A DNA stretch of 64,000 nucleotides from Hippasteria phrygiana (GCA_037893225.1 JAZGUH010000443.1:496001-560000), one strand, 5' to 3'; counted from the first letter of the stretch, positions 10,370 through 20,258 are shown. The notes: generated by a model from the letters alone, not told the origin. A program made the numbers and translations.

Positions 10370-11068
10370 CAACAAAAAACACCTATCTGAGCTTTTGCCA
10401 GCATTTTGAGCTTTAGCCATATCAAATCTTGTTATCTGTATCCGTCCTTGTCCGTGATCCTGTTATTTAAACAGAGTTCAGTAAACATCTTTGGCAAGGG
10501 GCATGAGAGCAGGAGCTGCGGCAACTGGTCAGTGATTGACTGAGTAAACTTACTGTCGTTTTTGTCGGGCTTTGTATAAGTGCCTGTATATAATTATTGA
10601 ACGTTTGTACATTGCACAGCCAAACCAATAAAATATTTGAGCTGAACTCTAAAAACAACTACCATGTTTCAATAAATTGTCCAGTCCCTGCCAAGAACCC
10701 CTTACCATCGGTTACACAATAATCAAAGGACATCACAGCAGCAACAAAGGACACAGCAGCAATTATAGGACAAGCACTAACGTGCTGAACGGGGTGGATC
10801 TTAAACTGTAACTGATATGCAGCAGAGACGAGTTCTGCCTGATGGCCGCCGGAGCCAACCCATCATACAGGGTGGTGATTCTAGAGGCGTCCGTCTTCGT
10901 CAAGAGAGTCAAACTGAGTTTTGCCGTTATGTTGGGACACGCCAAGGCTTTAGAGAAATAAGGCGCGGAAAAATACCCCAGGGCCAGGGAACATGAACCT
11001 CACGCAGGATCACGTGTTCCTCGGCAAACTCCCTACCCGCCTGGTGACTGGATGTGTAAGCAACGAAG
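10370..11068. other. No gene recognised
   Basis: This stretch shows no ORF with a recognisable domain. An AATAAA hexamer near 10629 could be a polyadenylation signal on the plus strand, but no exon upstream of it is recognised. Confidence 0.5.
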
Positions 11069-11253
11069 CGTTTTAACGTACGCTATGGGAAGAACCTTTA
11101 ACTTAAAGGGTTCTTGCCATAGCGTCCGTTAACAACTGATCGTTGTTTCTTGACCAGATGAATGATTTGCAGATAAAGGAATTTGTATTGCAAAATGTAT
11201 ATGAATTTCTCTATAGCGTTTAACGGACGCTATGAAAAGAACCCTCTAAGTTA
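11069..11253. repeat. Hairpin-type MITE with three related arms
   Basis: The sequence near 11069-11098 (AACGTACGCTATGGGAAGAA) pairs with 11104-11133 (AGGGTTCTTGCCATAGCGTC). A third copy of the arm occurs at about 11217-11250 (TAACGGACGCTATG, AGAACCCT). It resembles a decayed fold-back MITE. Confidence 0.65.
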
Positions 11254-11436
11254 AAGCATTTGAATCTCAATTTCCTGAGCGTATGCCTGGCGGGGACCGG
11301 ATTGCTTAAACTGCCCTGAAGCCCAATTTCACTGTACCGGAGCAGAAAACGTTGTCACAGCCTACCACCTTTTTTCCGAAACAAATATAATGTACAAGGA
11401 TGCGGGTAATGCCATCACTCGTGATGACTTCGCTGC

Positions 11437-11682
11437 CAGGGGCCAATTTCATAGAGCTGTTAAGCACACAAATTTGCTTAGCATGAAAATGTCTTGCTTA
11501 GTAAAAACAGGTTACCAGCCAAAAGTCCACGTAATTTTCATGCTAAGCAAACAACAGCTTAATGCCAGTCAAAAGCAATATTCCACACATGGAAATCTGG
11601 TTGGTAATCCAGTTTTTATCAAGGAAGCATTTGCATGCTAAGCAAATTTGTGTGCTTAACAACTTTATGAAATTTGCCCCTG
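11437..11682. mobile_element. MITE with approximately 48-bp terminal inverted repeats (CAGGGGC family)
   Basis: The left end begins CAGGGGCCAATTTCATAG and continues through GTTAAGCACACAAATTTGC. The right end is its inverted copy, closing GAAATTTGCCCCTG. Internal words such as CATGCTAAGCAAA recur as further inverted copies. The CAGGGGC terminus fits hAT-derived MITEs. A degraded relative lies at about 42430-42545. Confidence 0.82.
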
Positions 11683-11733
11683 ATACGCACTGTACGCGCG
11701 CAATCGATCTGACATCCGACCTGTCCTCTGGAG

Positions 11734-11892
11734 CAGTGGCGTATCCGAGGTGGGGGGGGGGGGGGGGGGGACTTTTCCCCCTGGCGGCATTTGAGACGTC
11801 ATAAAAACAAAAACAAATAGTGTTTTTAAGACGGATTTAAGACGGCTTAGACGATCTTTGCCCTCACTGGCAAAAAAGCTGCTACGCTACTG
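11734..11892. mobile_element. hAT MITE with perfect 8-bp target duplication
   Basis: The termini are CAGTGGCGTATCC and the inverse GCTACGCTACTG. The octamer CTCTGGAG is directly repeated at 11726-11733 and 11893-11900, exactly the 8-bp duplication made by hAT transposases. A run of about 19 G lies just inside the left end. A second family member is at 39558-39742. Confidence 0.92.
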
Positions 11893-12257
11893 CTCTGGAG
11901 GCCACTGGTCAAGTAACATGAGGTTGGAAATGCTCTTTGCCAGCCCATTACTGGAGAAAGTCAACGTAATCCTCTATGCGCGCGGATCCGGTCATGAGCA
12001 GAAGGGAAACATATTACACCATTCTAAGGAGGGATCGTTACACAAAGCATTATTACAAGGGAGTCTTTGCCCGCGATCAACTTTCCATGCAGAACTTCTC
12101 CTCCCGAGACAGGTAGGCTACCTCGTATGCCTTGGGTGACATTTGACGCAATCTGGCTATACGGTCACATTAGGGACGGGTGCCGGGGGTCATCATCGCG
12201 GAGGCTCCTTGCTTTCATCAATGTACTCTGGCTTTGTACCGGTACCACCTCTGAGGT

Positions 12258-12387
12258 TCCAGACACTCCAGATACGTGGCCCCTTGAAGAGCTACAGGGT
12301 CTTGTGAAAGAACAGGACGTCACAGAAGAAGACATCTCCCCTGAAACTCAACTTATCCAAAGAAAGCTGACACGTGAATTTCCTAAT
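12258..12387 (+). CDS. Tentative first coding exon of a two-exon gene of unknown function
   Basis: The open frame here is acidic and polar (WPLEELQGLVKEQDVTEEDI) and ends TREFPN directly before a strong donor, GTATGT at 12388. A plausible acceptor is the AG after a pyrimidine-containing stretch near 12250-12258, but the true 5' limit is uncertain. The phase (0) matches the acceptor at 13285, which is the main reason for proposing the gene. I do not recognise the protein. Confidence 0.42.
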
Positions 12388-13285
12388 GTATGTCAACGAC
12401 AAAGAATAAACTAGAAATTACAATTACAGGTTTTTATGTTCATGATCCCTCTGGGCTGTTTATAAACATGCATACACCTAATGCCAGTCCTATAACATAT
12501 GCAAGTCCATAAAATTTGGATCACACAGATGAAACTTTTCCAATTTTAATTGAAATTCTGACATTGAATTTTCCAACTACCAATATGATTTTGAAAAAAT
12601 GTTGCCCAACAAATTTGATTTTTAAATGATTTTGCAACAAAATTATTTTCTTTTTTAAAATTAAAACATTGGAAAAAACTCAATGCACACGAGATACAAG
12701 CGACACAAATGTAAATGTAGTGTTTCTACAGTATAAACACATAGGGTAAAACATTGATCAGAGCCTTTTCAGGCTGGATAAAAGGTTAAGCATGGACTTA
12801 CGAATTGCAGTAATGCAGAATCTGAGCAAGTTTAAAAAAAAATACACTAAAGTGGTGACTTCCCCTAATAAAACCAGTGTCTGTTGACTAGGCATTGCAA
12901 ATAGCATTTTAAAAAAATCTTAGCCAAGTGAATAACGTAATGGCTATTGTAAAACCATCAAAATATGAACACAATGAGCAGAATGCTATACATGAATTGA
13001 ATCAATGACAAAAAGGGGACAGCAATCTCATTTTAATGTGTACATTTAGGGGGAGTCTGGTTGACCTGTACATCCCTTGCCTTCAACTAATATCAACCGG
13101 TTTGAATCCAACCATTTCTTCTAATTTAGAAGATGGCTTTAGCTGTAAACCATTGGCAATAATCAGGATGGTTTGCCCACAACATAGACAGTTCCATCTA
13201 AAAAATAGGATGTGAACAGTTTCACCATTATGTAATATGCATAGAAAAACATTCTTTTACATTTATATCTGCCTGTATTTCAAAG
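12388..13285. other. Putative AT-rich intron
   Basis: This AT-rich stretch contains no long ORF. It lies between a GTATGT donor and a pyrimidine-rich CAAAG acceptor, fitting an intron of the tentative two-exon gene. Confidence 0.4.
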
Positions 13286-13642
13286 GTCTCCATTGGTAAT
13301 CAGGGAAAGGAAATCGAGCGCTTTGTAGTGGAAGAATCAAGAAACAGCATTGAAGTGGAGCAGGTGGTTGCAGTACACCTGGATGACAAGTCCAAACGGC
13401 CGTTCATCGGGAAAGTAATCGAGATGTCGACCAGCCGTGTTAAGGTCCACTGGTTCAAAGGCTCTTGGCTCAAGGAATGGAAACCATGGAATTTAGGTAA
13501 AGGGAGGCACATCAAACCGTATGTGGATGAAGTGGACATCCAATCGATAATTCTTTGGGAATTTTTCTTGAGCAACAGAGGATGCTTGAACAGTAATACG
13601 AGAAGCGAGTTGAAACGTACGTATATACACAGAACTGGATGA
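13286..13642 (+). CDS. Tentative second coding exon, small SH3/Tudor-like domain, unknown function
   Basis: After an acceptor at 13284-13285 the frame is open to a TGA at 13640-13642. It reads IERFVVEESRNSIEVEQVVA, then HLDDKSKRPFIGKVIEM, VHWFKGSWLKEWKPW and SIILWEFFLSNRG. Alternating beta-strand-like stretches with conserved-looking Trp, Gly and Lys resemble the small barrel modules seen in many orphan or transposon-derived proteins of marine invertebrates. That resemblance is from memory. A donor-like TTAG|GTAAAG at about 13496 could shorten the exon, but coding character continues past it. Confidence 0.5.
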   Translation, partial: VSIGNQGKEIERFVVEESRNSIEVEQVVAVHLDDKSKRPFIGKVIEMSTSRVKVHWFKGSWLKEWKPWNLGKGRHIKPYVDEVDIQSIILWEFFLSNRGCLNSNTRSELKRTYIHRTG

Positions 13643-13830
13643 ACAAGCAGCAGATGAAGTATAAGTTGAACAATGGGTCATTTTGTGCCGGGCCAATTTG
13701 ACCAGGGTTCCCACAGTCATGTAGAGTTATTGAACTTAAAAATCAAGGGAAAAGTCATAGAAATATATTTTACAAAGAGTCAGAAAATCTGCGCAGAAAA
13801 TGTACATCGCAGAAAATCTGCGGAGAAATG

Positions 13831-13902
13831 TGCGATGTGTGCATGTCCCTTCAGGGCCACAATACATATACGATAGTGCTGAACCAAATAGGCTATTCTG
13901 TT
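13831..13902 (+). repeat. 72-bp dispersed repeat, copy 1
   Basis: The segment starting GCGATGTGTGCATGTCCC and ending GGCTATTCTGTTT recurs almost unchanged at 15184-15256. In both places it is preceded by AATGTACATCGCAGAAA-type words. Here it stops 25 bp upstream of an EGF exon. Confidence 0.8.
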
Positions 13903-13927
13903 TGTGATTGGGTTTTTATGTTCACAG

Positions 13928-14044
13928 TGGGCCTGTGTCATGAGAGCGTTAATCCGTGTCAGAATGGAGCCACGTGTACGGGGGTAAACTCCGCAGTAGT
14001 CTGCCGGTGCAGCGATGGTTTTGTGGGCGAAAACTGTGAAAGAG
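13928..14044 (+). CDS. EGF-like domain exon (phase 1-1)
   Basis: A GTTCACAG acceptor and a GAGAG|GTACCG-type donor bound a 117-bp exon. In the only sensible frame it gives six cysteines in EGF spacing: CHESVNPC, QNGATC, then VVCRC and a closing SDGFVGENCE. Both flanking introns are phase 1, the usual arrangement for extracellular EGF modules that can be shuffled. The product would be secreted or on the cell surface. The partner exons are uncertain. The next EGF exon on this strand is at 17368. Confidence 0.85.
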
Positions 14045-14680
14045 GTACCGGTTGGCTATTACAGAAATCAAATTGGAGAAAGGCTATAAATGGTTCTGAA
14101 ACAATCAACTGGTTGGGGCGTGCACTAGTTAACTAGTGTTGACATTATTGTACTGTAAAAACCTTGCCCGGACCTATCCCCATCTGTTAACCCCAAGTTT
14201 CTTGCCACGACACTGCACACATAGTACACATTGCGTTTTGTACTTGGCTCCTGACATGAGAGGTATGCCACCGATTTTTGGACTGCTGGGACGTCACAGC
14301 CTCTCACAGCCAGAGAGGAGTATTTTCTCAACCCTCAAAAATTACAAAAAACAACATCGGACTATTTAGTTGTCAGTATTTGTCATTTGTTTCAGAACCA
14401 TTTATAGCATTTTTCTTGTACAGTACCGATATTATGAATGAATTGCTGTTAACCCTTTGCATGATATTGCCACATTATTTGCTCCGCGCTCTATATTCCC
14501 AAAAACTTCTTCAATGAGAAACAAATCCCATGAGTGCATGAATGCATGTTTTGCGTGCGTACACAAACAATCCAGTGGGGAGGAAATACTAAGTGCAGAT
14601 TTGTAGCGTGCAAAAAACACTCTCTTTGTTTAAGCAGGGCACTCAATTTCTCGTAGTGAGCTATAGATATATTAAATATA
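14045..14680. other. Intron-like sequence, no gene recognised
   Basis: Only short chance frames are present, and no motif or clear inverted repeat was found. Confidence 0.5.
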
Positions 14681-14768
14681 TGTCAGAGAGTGCCGTGAAA
14701 ATAAACAGCAAATGGCCTATCCAGATTTGTATACGTGGAGATCAGTTAGTGCGCAACGTAATAGCTTA
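14681..14768 (+). repeat. 88-bp dispersed repeat, copy 1
   Basis: The segment TGTCAGAGAGTGCCGTGAAA through GCGCAACGTAATAGCTTA recurs at 17791-17878 with few differences. A degenerate relative lies near 55230-55265. It probably belongs to a MITE or SINE family. Confidence 0.8.
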
Positions 14769-15003
14769 TGGTGGAGAGTAACAGCCGAAGAGACATTTTT
14801 TGTGGAAACGCCTTCTGGTCCGTCAGACTCGATGCTTACTGAGTGAAGCGTCGAGTTAATAGGGGGACCAGTGTTTTTTTTATTTCAGTTATCTCACCGG
14901 GTGACGGCAATGTCGTACATTTTATTGTTTTGCGATAAAATGTGCAATAGAATGTACATCGCAGAAATCTGCGAAAAAAATGTGCAATAAAATGTACGAC
15001 ATC

Positions 15004-15185
15004 GCAGGAGACCTGCGCAGGAGACCTGCGCAGGAGACCTGCGCAGGAGACCTGCGCAGGAGACCTGCGCAGGAGACCTGCGCAGGAGACCTGCGCAGGA
15101 GACCTGCGCAGGAGACCTGCGCAGGAGACCTGCGCAGGAGACCTGCGCAGGAGACCTGCGCAGGAGACCTGCGCAGGAGACCTGC
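15004..15185. repeat. Minisatellite, 14 perfect copies of a 13-bp unit
   Basis: The unit GCAGGAGACCTGC is repeated exactly 14 times (182 bp) without interruption. Each unit is itself a near-palindrome (GCAGG...CCTGC). The array sits between the GATGTACATCGCAG-type words and copy 2 of the 72-bp repeat (15184-15256), replacing the short spacer found at the first copy. Both strands are open in several frames, but this reflects the repeat and not a gene. Confidence 0.95.
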
Positions 15186-15256
15186 GATGTGTGCATGTCC
15201 CTTCAGGGCCACAATACATATACGATAGTGCTGAACCAAATAGGCTATTCTGTTTA
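15184..15256 (+). repeat. 72-bp dispersed repeat, copy 2
   Basis: It matches 13831-13902 almost base for base, and begins at the last bases of the 13-bp minisatellite. Confidence 0.8.
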
Positions 15257-15520
15257 AATTATGTGCATTATGTGTTTCGTTTGAAGCAAGAGGGTCACGC
15301 GTGAATTGTTTAAAACCTAGTAGGGACCGCTGGTTTGGGTAACTTTCCAAAGTTGCAGCAGGTTTGGGGCGTGTTAGCACACGTTTCTGCAGGGATTCGT
15401 AAATGAATACATTTTACGAGCCCAAATTGCAGGTAGCTGGTAGGATGATTGGCTGGGCTTGGAGTTCCGTTTGGTGTTTTTTAATGGAAATCGTTGGAAA
15501 ACTGCCCTGTAGTCGTTATA

Positions 15521-15632
15521 TTAGTCAAGGCGCGTGTTTCTACCCGGACGAGTAGCGCGCCCTAGACATGATGGCGTCATGGCATATCTGGGGCGCGTCA
15601 CGCGCCCAGATAGCCACGCGCGCCTTGACTAA
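15521..15632. repeat. GC-rich inverted repeat cluster
   Basis: TTAGTCAAGGCGCGTG at 15521-15536 is inverted at 15615-15632 (CACGCGCGCCTTGACTAA). Further small palindromes such as GGCGCGTCACGCGCC lie between them. The right arm is the start of the dispersed repeat at 15618-15811. Confidence 0.7.
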
Positions 15633-15811
15633 AGGCTATCATCCGCCCGACGGTTGAAAACGAGCGCCGTTTTTCTCTCGTTTTTTCGCCATCCAACAAC
15701 GCAAAACTTTGAACAGGTCAGTGGAACGATATTTCCTATAAAATACTAACCCCCAAATCCGCCCATTTCTGAAAATTGCAACAGTGACCAATCATGTATA
15801 CTGCCTTTAAG
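15618..15811 (+). repeat. 194-bp dispersed repeat, copy 1
   Basis: The segment from GCGCGCCTTGACTAAAGG to ACTGCCTTTAA matches 27993-28184 closely. A decayed third copy is split around the MITE at 29800-30188, with its end at 30189-30264. No coding potential is seen. Confidence 0.85.
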
Positions 15812-16404
15812 ACCGATTTGTCTCGCCTTGTCTGGCTTGTGTCGTGTCGTCCCTTAGGACCTTGACCAGCTTTAATATTTCGACACACCTAGTCGTAGAT
15901 GAATTCACTCGAGACGAACTCGTCGGAGAACTGTAGACCTATAAATAGGCACCGCCCTTAACGCATTGACCAATCATAGCCGCGCGCCTCACGTCCGTCA
16001 AGCATGCCGGACTTGTGTCAGAACATAATCGCGGCCGTGATTTGTCAACACGTCAAGGGGCACTGTTTATTGGTCGGTGTATGGAGGTACTATTTGCATG
16101 AAACTGCATATTATTGCCTATTATTGCGCCTTTACGTGCCAGCGACTCGACCACGTTGTAGCCGCGTCCTTCACAATTCAGCATCCCAGCTGCGAGTAAG
16201 GATGATTAGCCTCCCAAATTATTATTATTATTATTATTTTGCATGCCGTCTCAAAGGAAAATGTATGACGCGCACTCTGCTGCAATCAACGTCTGTTTCA
16301 TACTGACAGTGCAATGTAGCGCCATACTTGAAAAACAATCTTTTAACATGATGGATACATGATGGATACATTGGTTGGAAAACATGAAACATTTTAATTA
16401 GTCC
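15812..16404. other. No gene recognised
   Basis: The sequence has mixed composition and a short (TTA)n/(ATT)n microsatellite at about 16218-16240. I see no domain-bearing ORF. Confidence 0.5.
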
Positions 16405-16582
16405 TGACTTTTTACGATACAACCTGGGAAGCGACATTGTGGGGATCACTCACTTTGAAAATGTATTCAAAATTTACCAGTCAGTTTCCCTTGTGGATTG
16501 TGTGACGAATTATAAGTAAAAAGTCGTATCACTCATTGAGTGATTCCCACAATGTCGCTTCCCAGGTTGTATCGTAAAAATT
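16405..16582. mobile_element. MITE with approximately 45-bp terminal inverted repeats
   Basis: The left arm at 16409-16452 (TTTTTACGATACAACCTGGG, then AAGCGACATTGTGGGGATCA) is inverted at 16533-16580 (GTGATTCCCACAATGTCGCT, then TGTATCGTAAAAA). The unpaired centre is about 80 bp. Family unknown. Confidence 0.8.
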
Positions 16583-16681
16583 GGGTGTGATCCCTGGCTG
16601 TACGGCATTCTGGGTTTATGACTTCTGACTAGCGCCCACCCGAACAAAGATACTGACAATTTTGGGAGACCGCCAACATAG

Positions 16682-16753
16682 GGCAAGATAGCTCAGTTGG
16701 TAGAGGGCCGGTACGGTAACCCGGAGGTCGCAGGTTCGAATCCCGCTCCTGCC
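16682..16753 (+). tRNA. tRNA-derived SINE head or tRNA pseudogene
   Basis: Box A (TAGCTCAGTTGG) and box B (GGTTCGAATCCC) are spaced as in a tRNA. The ends GGCAAGA and TCCTGCC mostly pair as an acceptor stem, and GCAGG...CCCGC forms a T arm. The anticodon arm (CCGGTACGGTAACCCGG) does not give a clean anticodon. A truncated relative sharing GGGCAAGATAG and GCCGGTACGG occurs at 25392-25425. A SINE is therefore more likely than a working tRNA. Confidence 0.6.
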
Positions 16754-17367
16754 AGTTTCTTTGTTCACTTTGAAAATTCTATATATTTGTTTATTATTGT
16801 TTTTTGGGGGCAACACGACTTTACTTTCAGGGGGTGCATTCGATAGAGTTTAATATACATTGAATATCGAGTAGTTTCCTGATGACAACCAGAGTATACT
16901 GTTCGAAACGTCGAGTTAAAACAAACAGGTTCTTCTCAGAACCACACAACTCAAAAAAGATCAATTTCACACGGTGTTACCGCAAACCGTCCATATCTTA
17001 CGTCGAATACGTCAATTTAGGTGTCGTTTTTTATCAGCCAATCTCCTCTATAAAGTTACTCGTGGTTTTGCATAAACTGCCGTTAGCACTTGGATGTTTT
17101 GCGCAGGTGTAAGGTACTGGTCAACCAATGCTCCTTGATTGAACTTGCTCTATGCTGAACGTTGGATGTGTTGTCATTTATGACGTTGATTCATCCATGC
17201 ACGCACGAATTACTATAGCATGATATTCCCTTTCACTCCAGCCCGGAAGTGCGCAGGTGGCGCTAATGTGAAATTCGTCTATTGTATACCGATCAAATTG
17301 TATGCATTTCCAAATGCAACAACTCATAAAAGGACGTTATACAAGTCACATTAATGTGTCGTTTCAG
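16754..17367. other. No gene recognised; contains an ACTGTYCGAAACGT repeat word
   Basis: Around 16880-16970 the words AGAGTATACTGTTCGAAACG and TCTCAGAACCACACAACTCA match one arm of the large palindrome at 38547-38793. The remainder appears to be intron-like. Confidence 0.5.
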
Positions 17368-17487
17368 CTGATCCCTGTGAGGTGGGGCTTGATCCGTGCT
17401 TGAATGGAGGCCAGTGCTCGTCGAACGACGGCGTCACGGCGATATGCGCATGCGTCAACGACTTCACCGAAGCACGCTGTGAAACAG
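17368..17487 (+). CDS. EGF-like domain exon (phase 1-1)
   Basis: A GTTTCAG acceptor and an ACAG|GTAGGC donor enclose 120 bp. The frame reads DPCEVGLDPCLNGGQC followed by AICAC and a terminal EARCE, giving the six EGF cysteines and the LNGGQC turn. Flanking introns are phase 1, as for the exon at 13928-14044, so the two can be joined in frame. The product would be extracellular. Identity of the parent gene is unknown. Confidence 0.87.
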
Positions 17488-17790
17488 GTAGGCCTCTCAA
17501 TCATATATAGCCATCAGTATTGGCGATATTTATTCAAGTTTATGCCCCTGGCTTTGGAATTTTAGTGTCTTGTTCAAATTAATATTTTTAATCCGTACAC
17601 TAATCTCCATCAAAATCTGGAATGGTCATTGGCCGTTGCGCGCTGAACAAACAACTGTCACCAGTAGCCTCCATATTAGGGGGCCTACCACTCGTGGAAC
17701 ATCCATAAACCATTGCTGCCAAGCCTAGCGCCTGCTTACGTCAAGCTTTTAACAGTTACGTACGATCGCGCATCACGTGGAGTGGAAAGA
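17488..17790. repeat. Intron-like sequence with a dispersed repeat
   Basis: The words TAGCGCCTGCTTACGTCA and GATCGCGCATC near 17728-17775 recur near 55118-55185 (TAGCGCCTGCTTACGTCATG). No exon is seen. Confidence 0.5.
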
Positions 17791-17878
17791 TGTCAGAGAG
17801 TGCCGTGAAAATGAACAGCCAATGGCCTATCCAGATTTGTATACGTGGAGATCAGTTAGTGCGCAACATAATAGCTTA
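17791..17878 (+). repeat. 88-bp dispersed repeat, copy 2
   Basis: It matches 14681-14768. Here the repeat is cut at AGCTTA by the fold-back element that starts at 17879, whereas copy 1 continues with TGGTGGAG. Confidence 0.8.
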
Positions 17879-19248
17879 GGGACCATGGATTAATGTCAAT
17901 TTGCGTGCGCACGCGTGCGCACGGGTCCGCACGCAATTGCACGCAAAGGCACGGGCCTCCTGCGTTCCATTGCGTGCCATTGCGTGCCAGTGCGTGCCGA
18001 TGGGTGCTGATGCATGCCGATGCGTGCCGATGCGTGCCGATGCGTTCCAATGAGCACAGGCAATGCTCAACCGTATCTTTACTTGCGCTGTTTATCAATC
18101 TAGGATTAATGATAACAAAGGAACACAGGCTGGCCGGCCGGCCAAGACGGACGGATTACCAGACGGAGAGGGTGTCATAAAAGGACCAGGGTTTCAAAAA
18201 GGGCTAGCGTGCCACAATAGTAGACTGATGACTCATCTTTTGGTGGCTTTGGTCAGAATACACTTAACTAAACTGGCTTTCCTAACGTAATGATGATTCT
18301 AGCGGGACTTAGATTTGTAAAGTATTGTAGTCTATGTGGATTTCTTATTTATTTCAAGTTTCCGTGATTTTCATTAAAACATTGGACATGACACTACAAA
18401 TGTGGAAATCTGGTGAAAGACGGCATCATTTATTATTTATTTTCTCAAATTCGATCTTTTCTGAGAGAAAAATACGTTTTGAAGAAATTACGCGTATATG
18501 TACACCATTATTCAAGTTTACCACTCATAAAAACAGCAGTGCTTCGTCATCACTGGATATAAATCTTTGGAAATTCAAAACACAGCCCATTAGGCTTATT
18601 GTACGAAAAATCGAACGAAAAACAGTTTCAGATTTTTCAAGGCGCAGCTATAGGGATACATTCAGAAGATTGTTTGCGTCGGGGGATAGGCCTACATGTT
18701 ATCATATAAAAAATGTTATCATTCATTGGAATGTTTTCGCTGCGTGATTGATTTCCATTCATTGCGTTTGAAGAGTCAAGAATTGGGTTTGAAGAGTCAA
18801 GAATTTTCATGGAGGACCTTTTCAAATTCTCGTATCTTTTGTCTCAGATTTGTGGTTTGGATTTTTTTAAGGGAAACAAGTCCGAGAAACTGTATCGCAA
18901 AGTCTACAGAAAACCCTTAAATTAATAGTTATGAGAAATCGCTTAAGCCCCAACTTGCAGAAAGAAAGATTAATTCTACCAGTTGCACACTAATCCGGAT
19001 TAGCGGATTATCTGGGACATAAAAGGTGCCGCCAGAGACGATCTCTATTGTACACTCAGGCTGGTTGCAAATGAGTCCGTTTGCATGCCACTGAAGGCCA
19101 CTGCGTGCCACTGCGTGCCACTGCGTGCAAGTCCGTGCCGATGAGTGCAAATGCGTGCCAAAATCTCCCTCGTTTTACCTTGCACGCAAAGGCACGCAAA
19201 GGAACGCGTGCGCACGCGTGCGCACGCAAATTGGCATTAATCCATGGT
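17879..19248. mobile_element. Foldback-like element with tandem-repeat-bearing inverted ends
   Basis: The left end (17880-18060) begins GGACCATGGATTAATGTC, passes through GCGTGCGCACGCGTGCGC, and then holds a run of about 10-bp units of the type TGCGTGCCGA. The right end (19080-19246) is the inverse: TGCGTGCCAC units, then GCGCACGCGTGCGCACGC, then GGCATTAATCCATGGT. Long inverted ends made of short tandem repeats are the hallmark of Foldback-type elements. The 1-kb centre (18065-19075) has no recognisable transposase. Confidence 0.72.
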
Positions 19249-19252
19249 GCCT

Positions 19253-19489
19253 AAAGTCAAAGTTATACATTCCCAATACACAGCATTATCATCTGTTAGA
19301 GGGGTGCCGATTGGCGCCCCTCTAACAACTCTTAGTATAGTGTCAAAGTTGTACATTTCCCAATACACAGCAATGCTGTGTAGTGGGAATGTACAACTTT
19401 GACACTTTTGTAAGAGTTGTAAGAGGGGTGCCAATCGGTACCCCTCCAACAGATAACAATGCTGTGTATTGAGAATGTACAACTTTGAC
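19253..19489. repeat. 237-bp near-perfect palindrome with nested hairpins
   Basis: The outer arms AAGTCAAAGTTATACATTCC and GAATGTACAACTTTGACT pair over roughly 115 bp, centred on CACAGCAATGCTGTG near 19372. Within each arm lies a further hairpin, for example AGAGGGGTGCCGATTGGC facing CGCCCCTCT. It is probably a MITE, and could extrude as a cruciform. Confidence 0.85.
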
Positions 19490-19492
19490 TAT

Positions 19493-19645
19493 ATAGTACT
19501 GAAGTGATGATGTCAATGCAATATTTGGAACCAGAGTACTTTTGTTATTTTGTGTTTGCATGACTGGCTGTTAACAAAGGAACAGTCAAAATCTCCATGT
19601 GTTTGGAGCCAGTTGTCGTGCCAACTGACGTCAGACTTCGGTACT
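19493..19645. mobile_element. MITE of the GTACCGAAGT family, copy 1
   Basis: The left end TAGTACTGAAGTGATGATGT and right end TGACGTCAGACTTCGGTACT are imperfect inverted repeats. Internal words (TTTGCATGACTGGCTG, AACAAAGGAACAGTC) recur at 54613-54660. The right end abuts the LTR of Ty3/Gypsy copy B to within four bases. Confidence 0.75.
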
Positions 19646-19649
19646 CCAT

Positions 19650-20162
19650 TGATGACTATCGCCTACTTACTAAAGAGGGCGCTTTTGCGTGTTACTGCTT
19701 ATTTACAACCTGAACAGAGGGCGCTATTTTATGTTAAATAGGTGCCTGGCAGCGCATCGCAGTCTGGCTGGTCACAATCACCCCAATATTAAAAATTGCA
19801 AGTACAATTGCAAATACTACAAAATATACCCAAACAATTGTTTTTCAAGTACGTGTAGAAGGCCTGATAGCCCCTGGCGTCTGGCTAGTCACAATCACCC
19901 ATAGATTCAAAGAATGTCAACACCTTAAAGTGACAATAATTGGCGTAAATGCCCATTCCTTGAGGTACAAGAAAACGAGATATTCTCTAAATGAGCCACC
20001 AAGATCAATACCATCTTCCTTATCCATAATATTATAAAAGTGAACATTAAAGAGCAATTTACTTCAGGTAGACAAATAATGGCGGATTACTCGCACTCTG
20101 GCATACTACCAAAAAGGAGATGATCTCCTTGCGAATCACCACATAAATAAACTACCTCAACA
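19650..20162 (-). repeat. 3' LTR of Ty3/Gypsy copy B
   Basis: It matches 3200-3711 in reverse orientation, with TG...CA termini. The flank beyond the LTR differs from that of copy A after four bases. Confidence 0.72.
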
Positions 20163-20258
20163 TGTTACTCCCCTGAATTTCTCCACAATCTCTGGACTGC
20201 AAGTAAAAGTATTACGAGTGATATTTACAAATTTATATGTGAATAAGGGTGCAAAGTT

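Noticed and set aside
15004..15185. Possible CRISPR array
   Set aside because: Units are contiguous with no unique spacers, and the DNA is eukaryotic.
14836..15380. Minus- and plus-strand ORFs with repeated CAGLLRRSPAQVS or AGDLRRRPAQET
   Set aside because: They are produced by the 13-bp minisatellite at 15004-15185, which leaves several frames open.
16682..16753. Functional tRNA gene
   Set aside because: The anticodon arm is irregular and a truncated relative exists at 25392, so a SINE or pseudogene is more likely.
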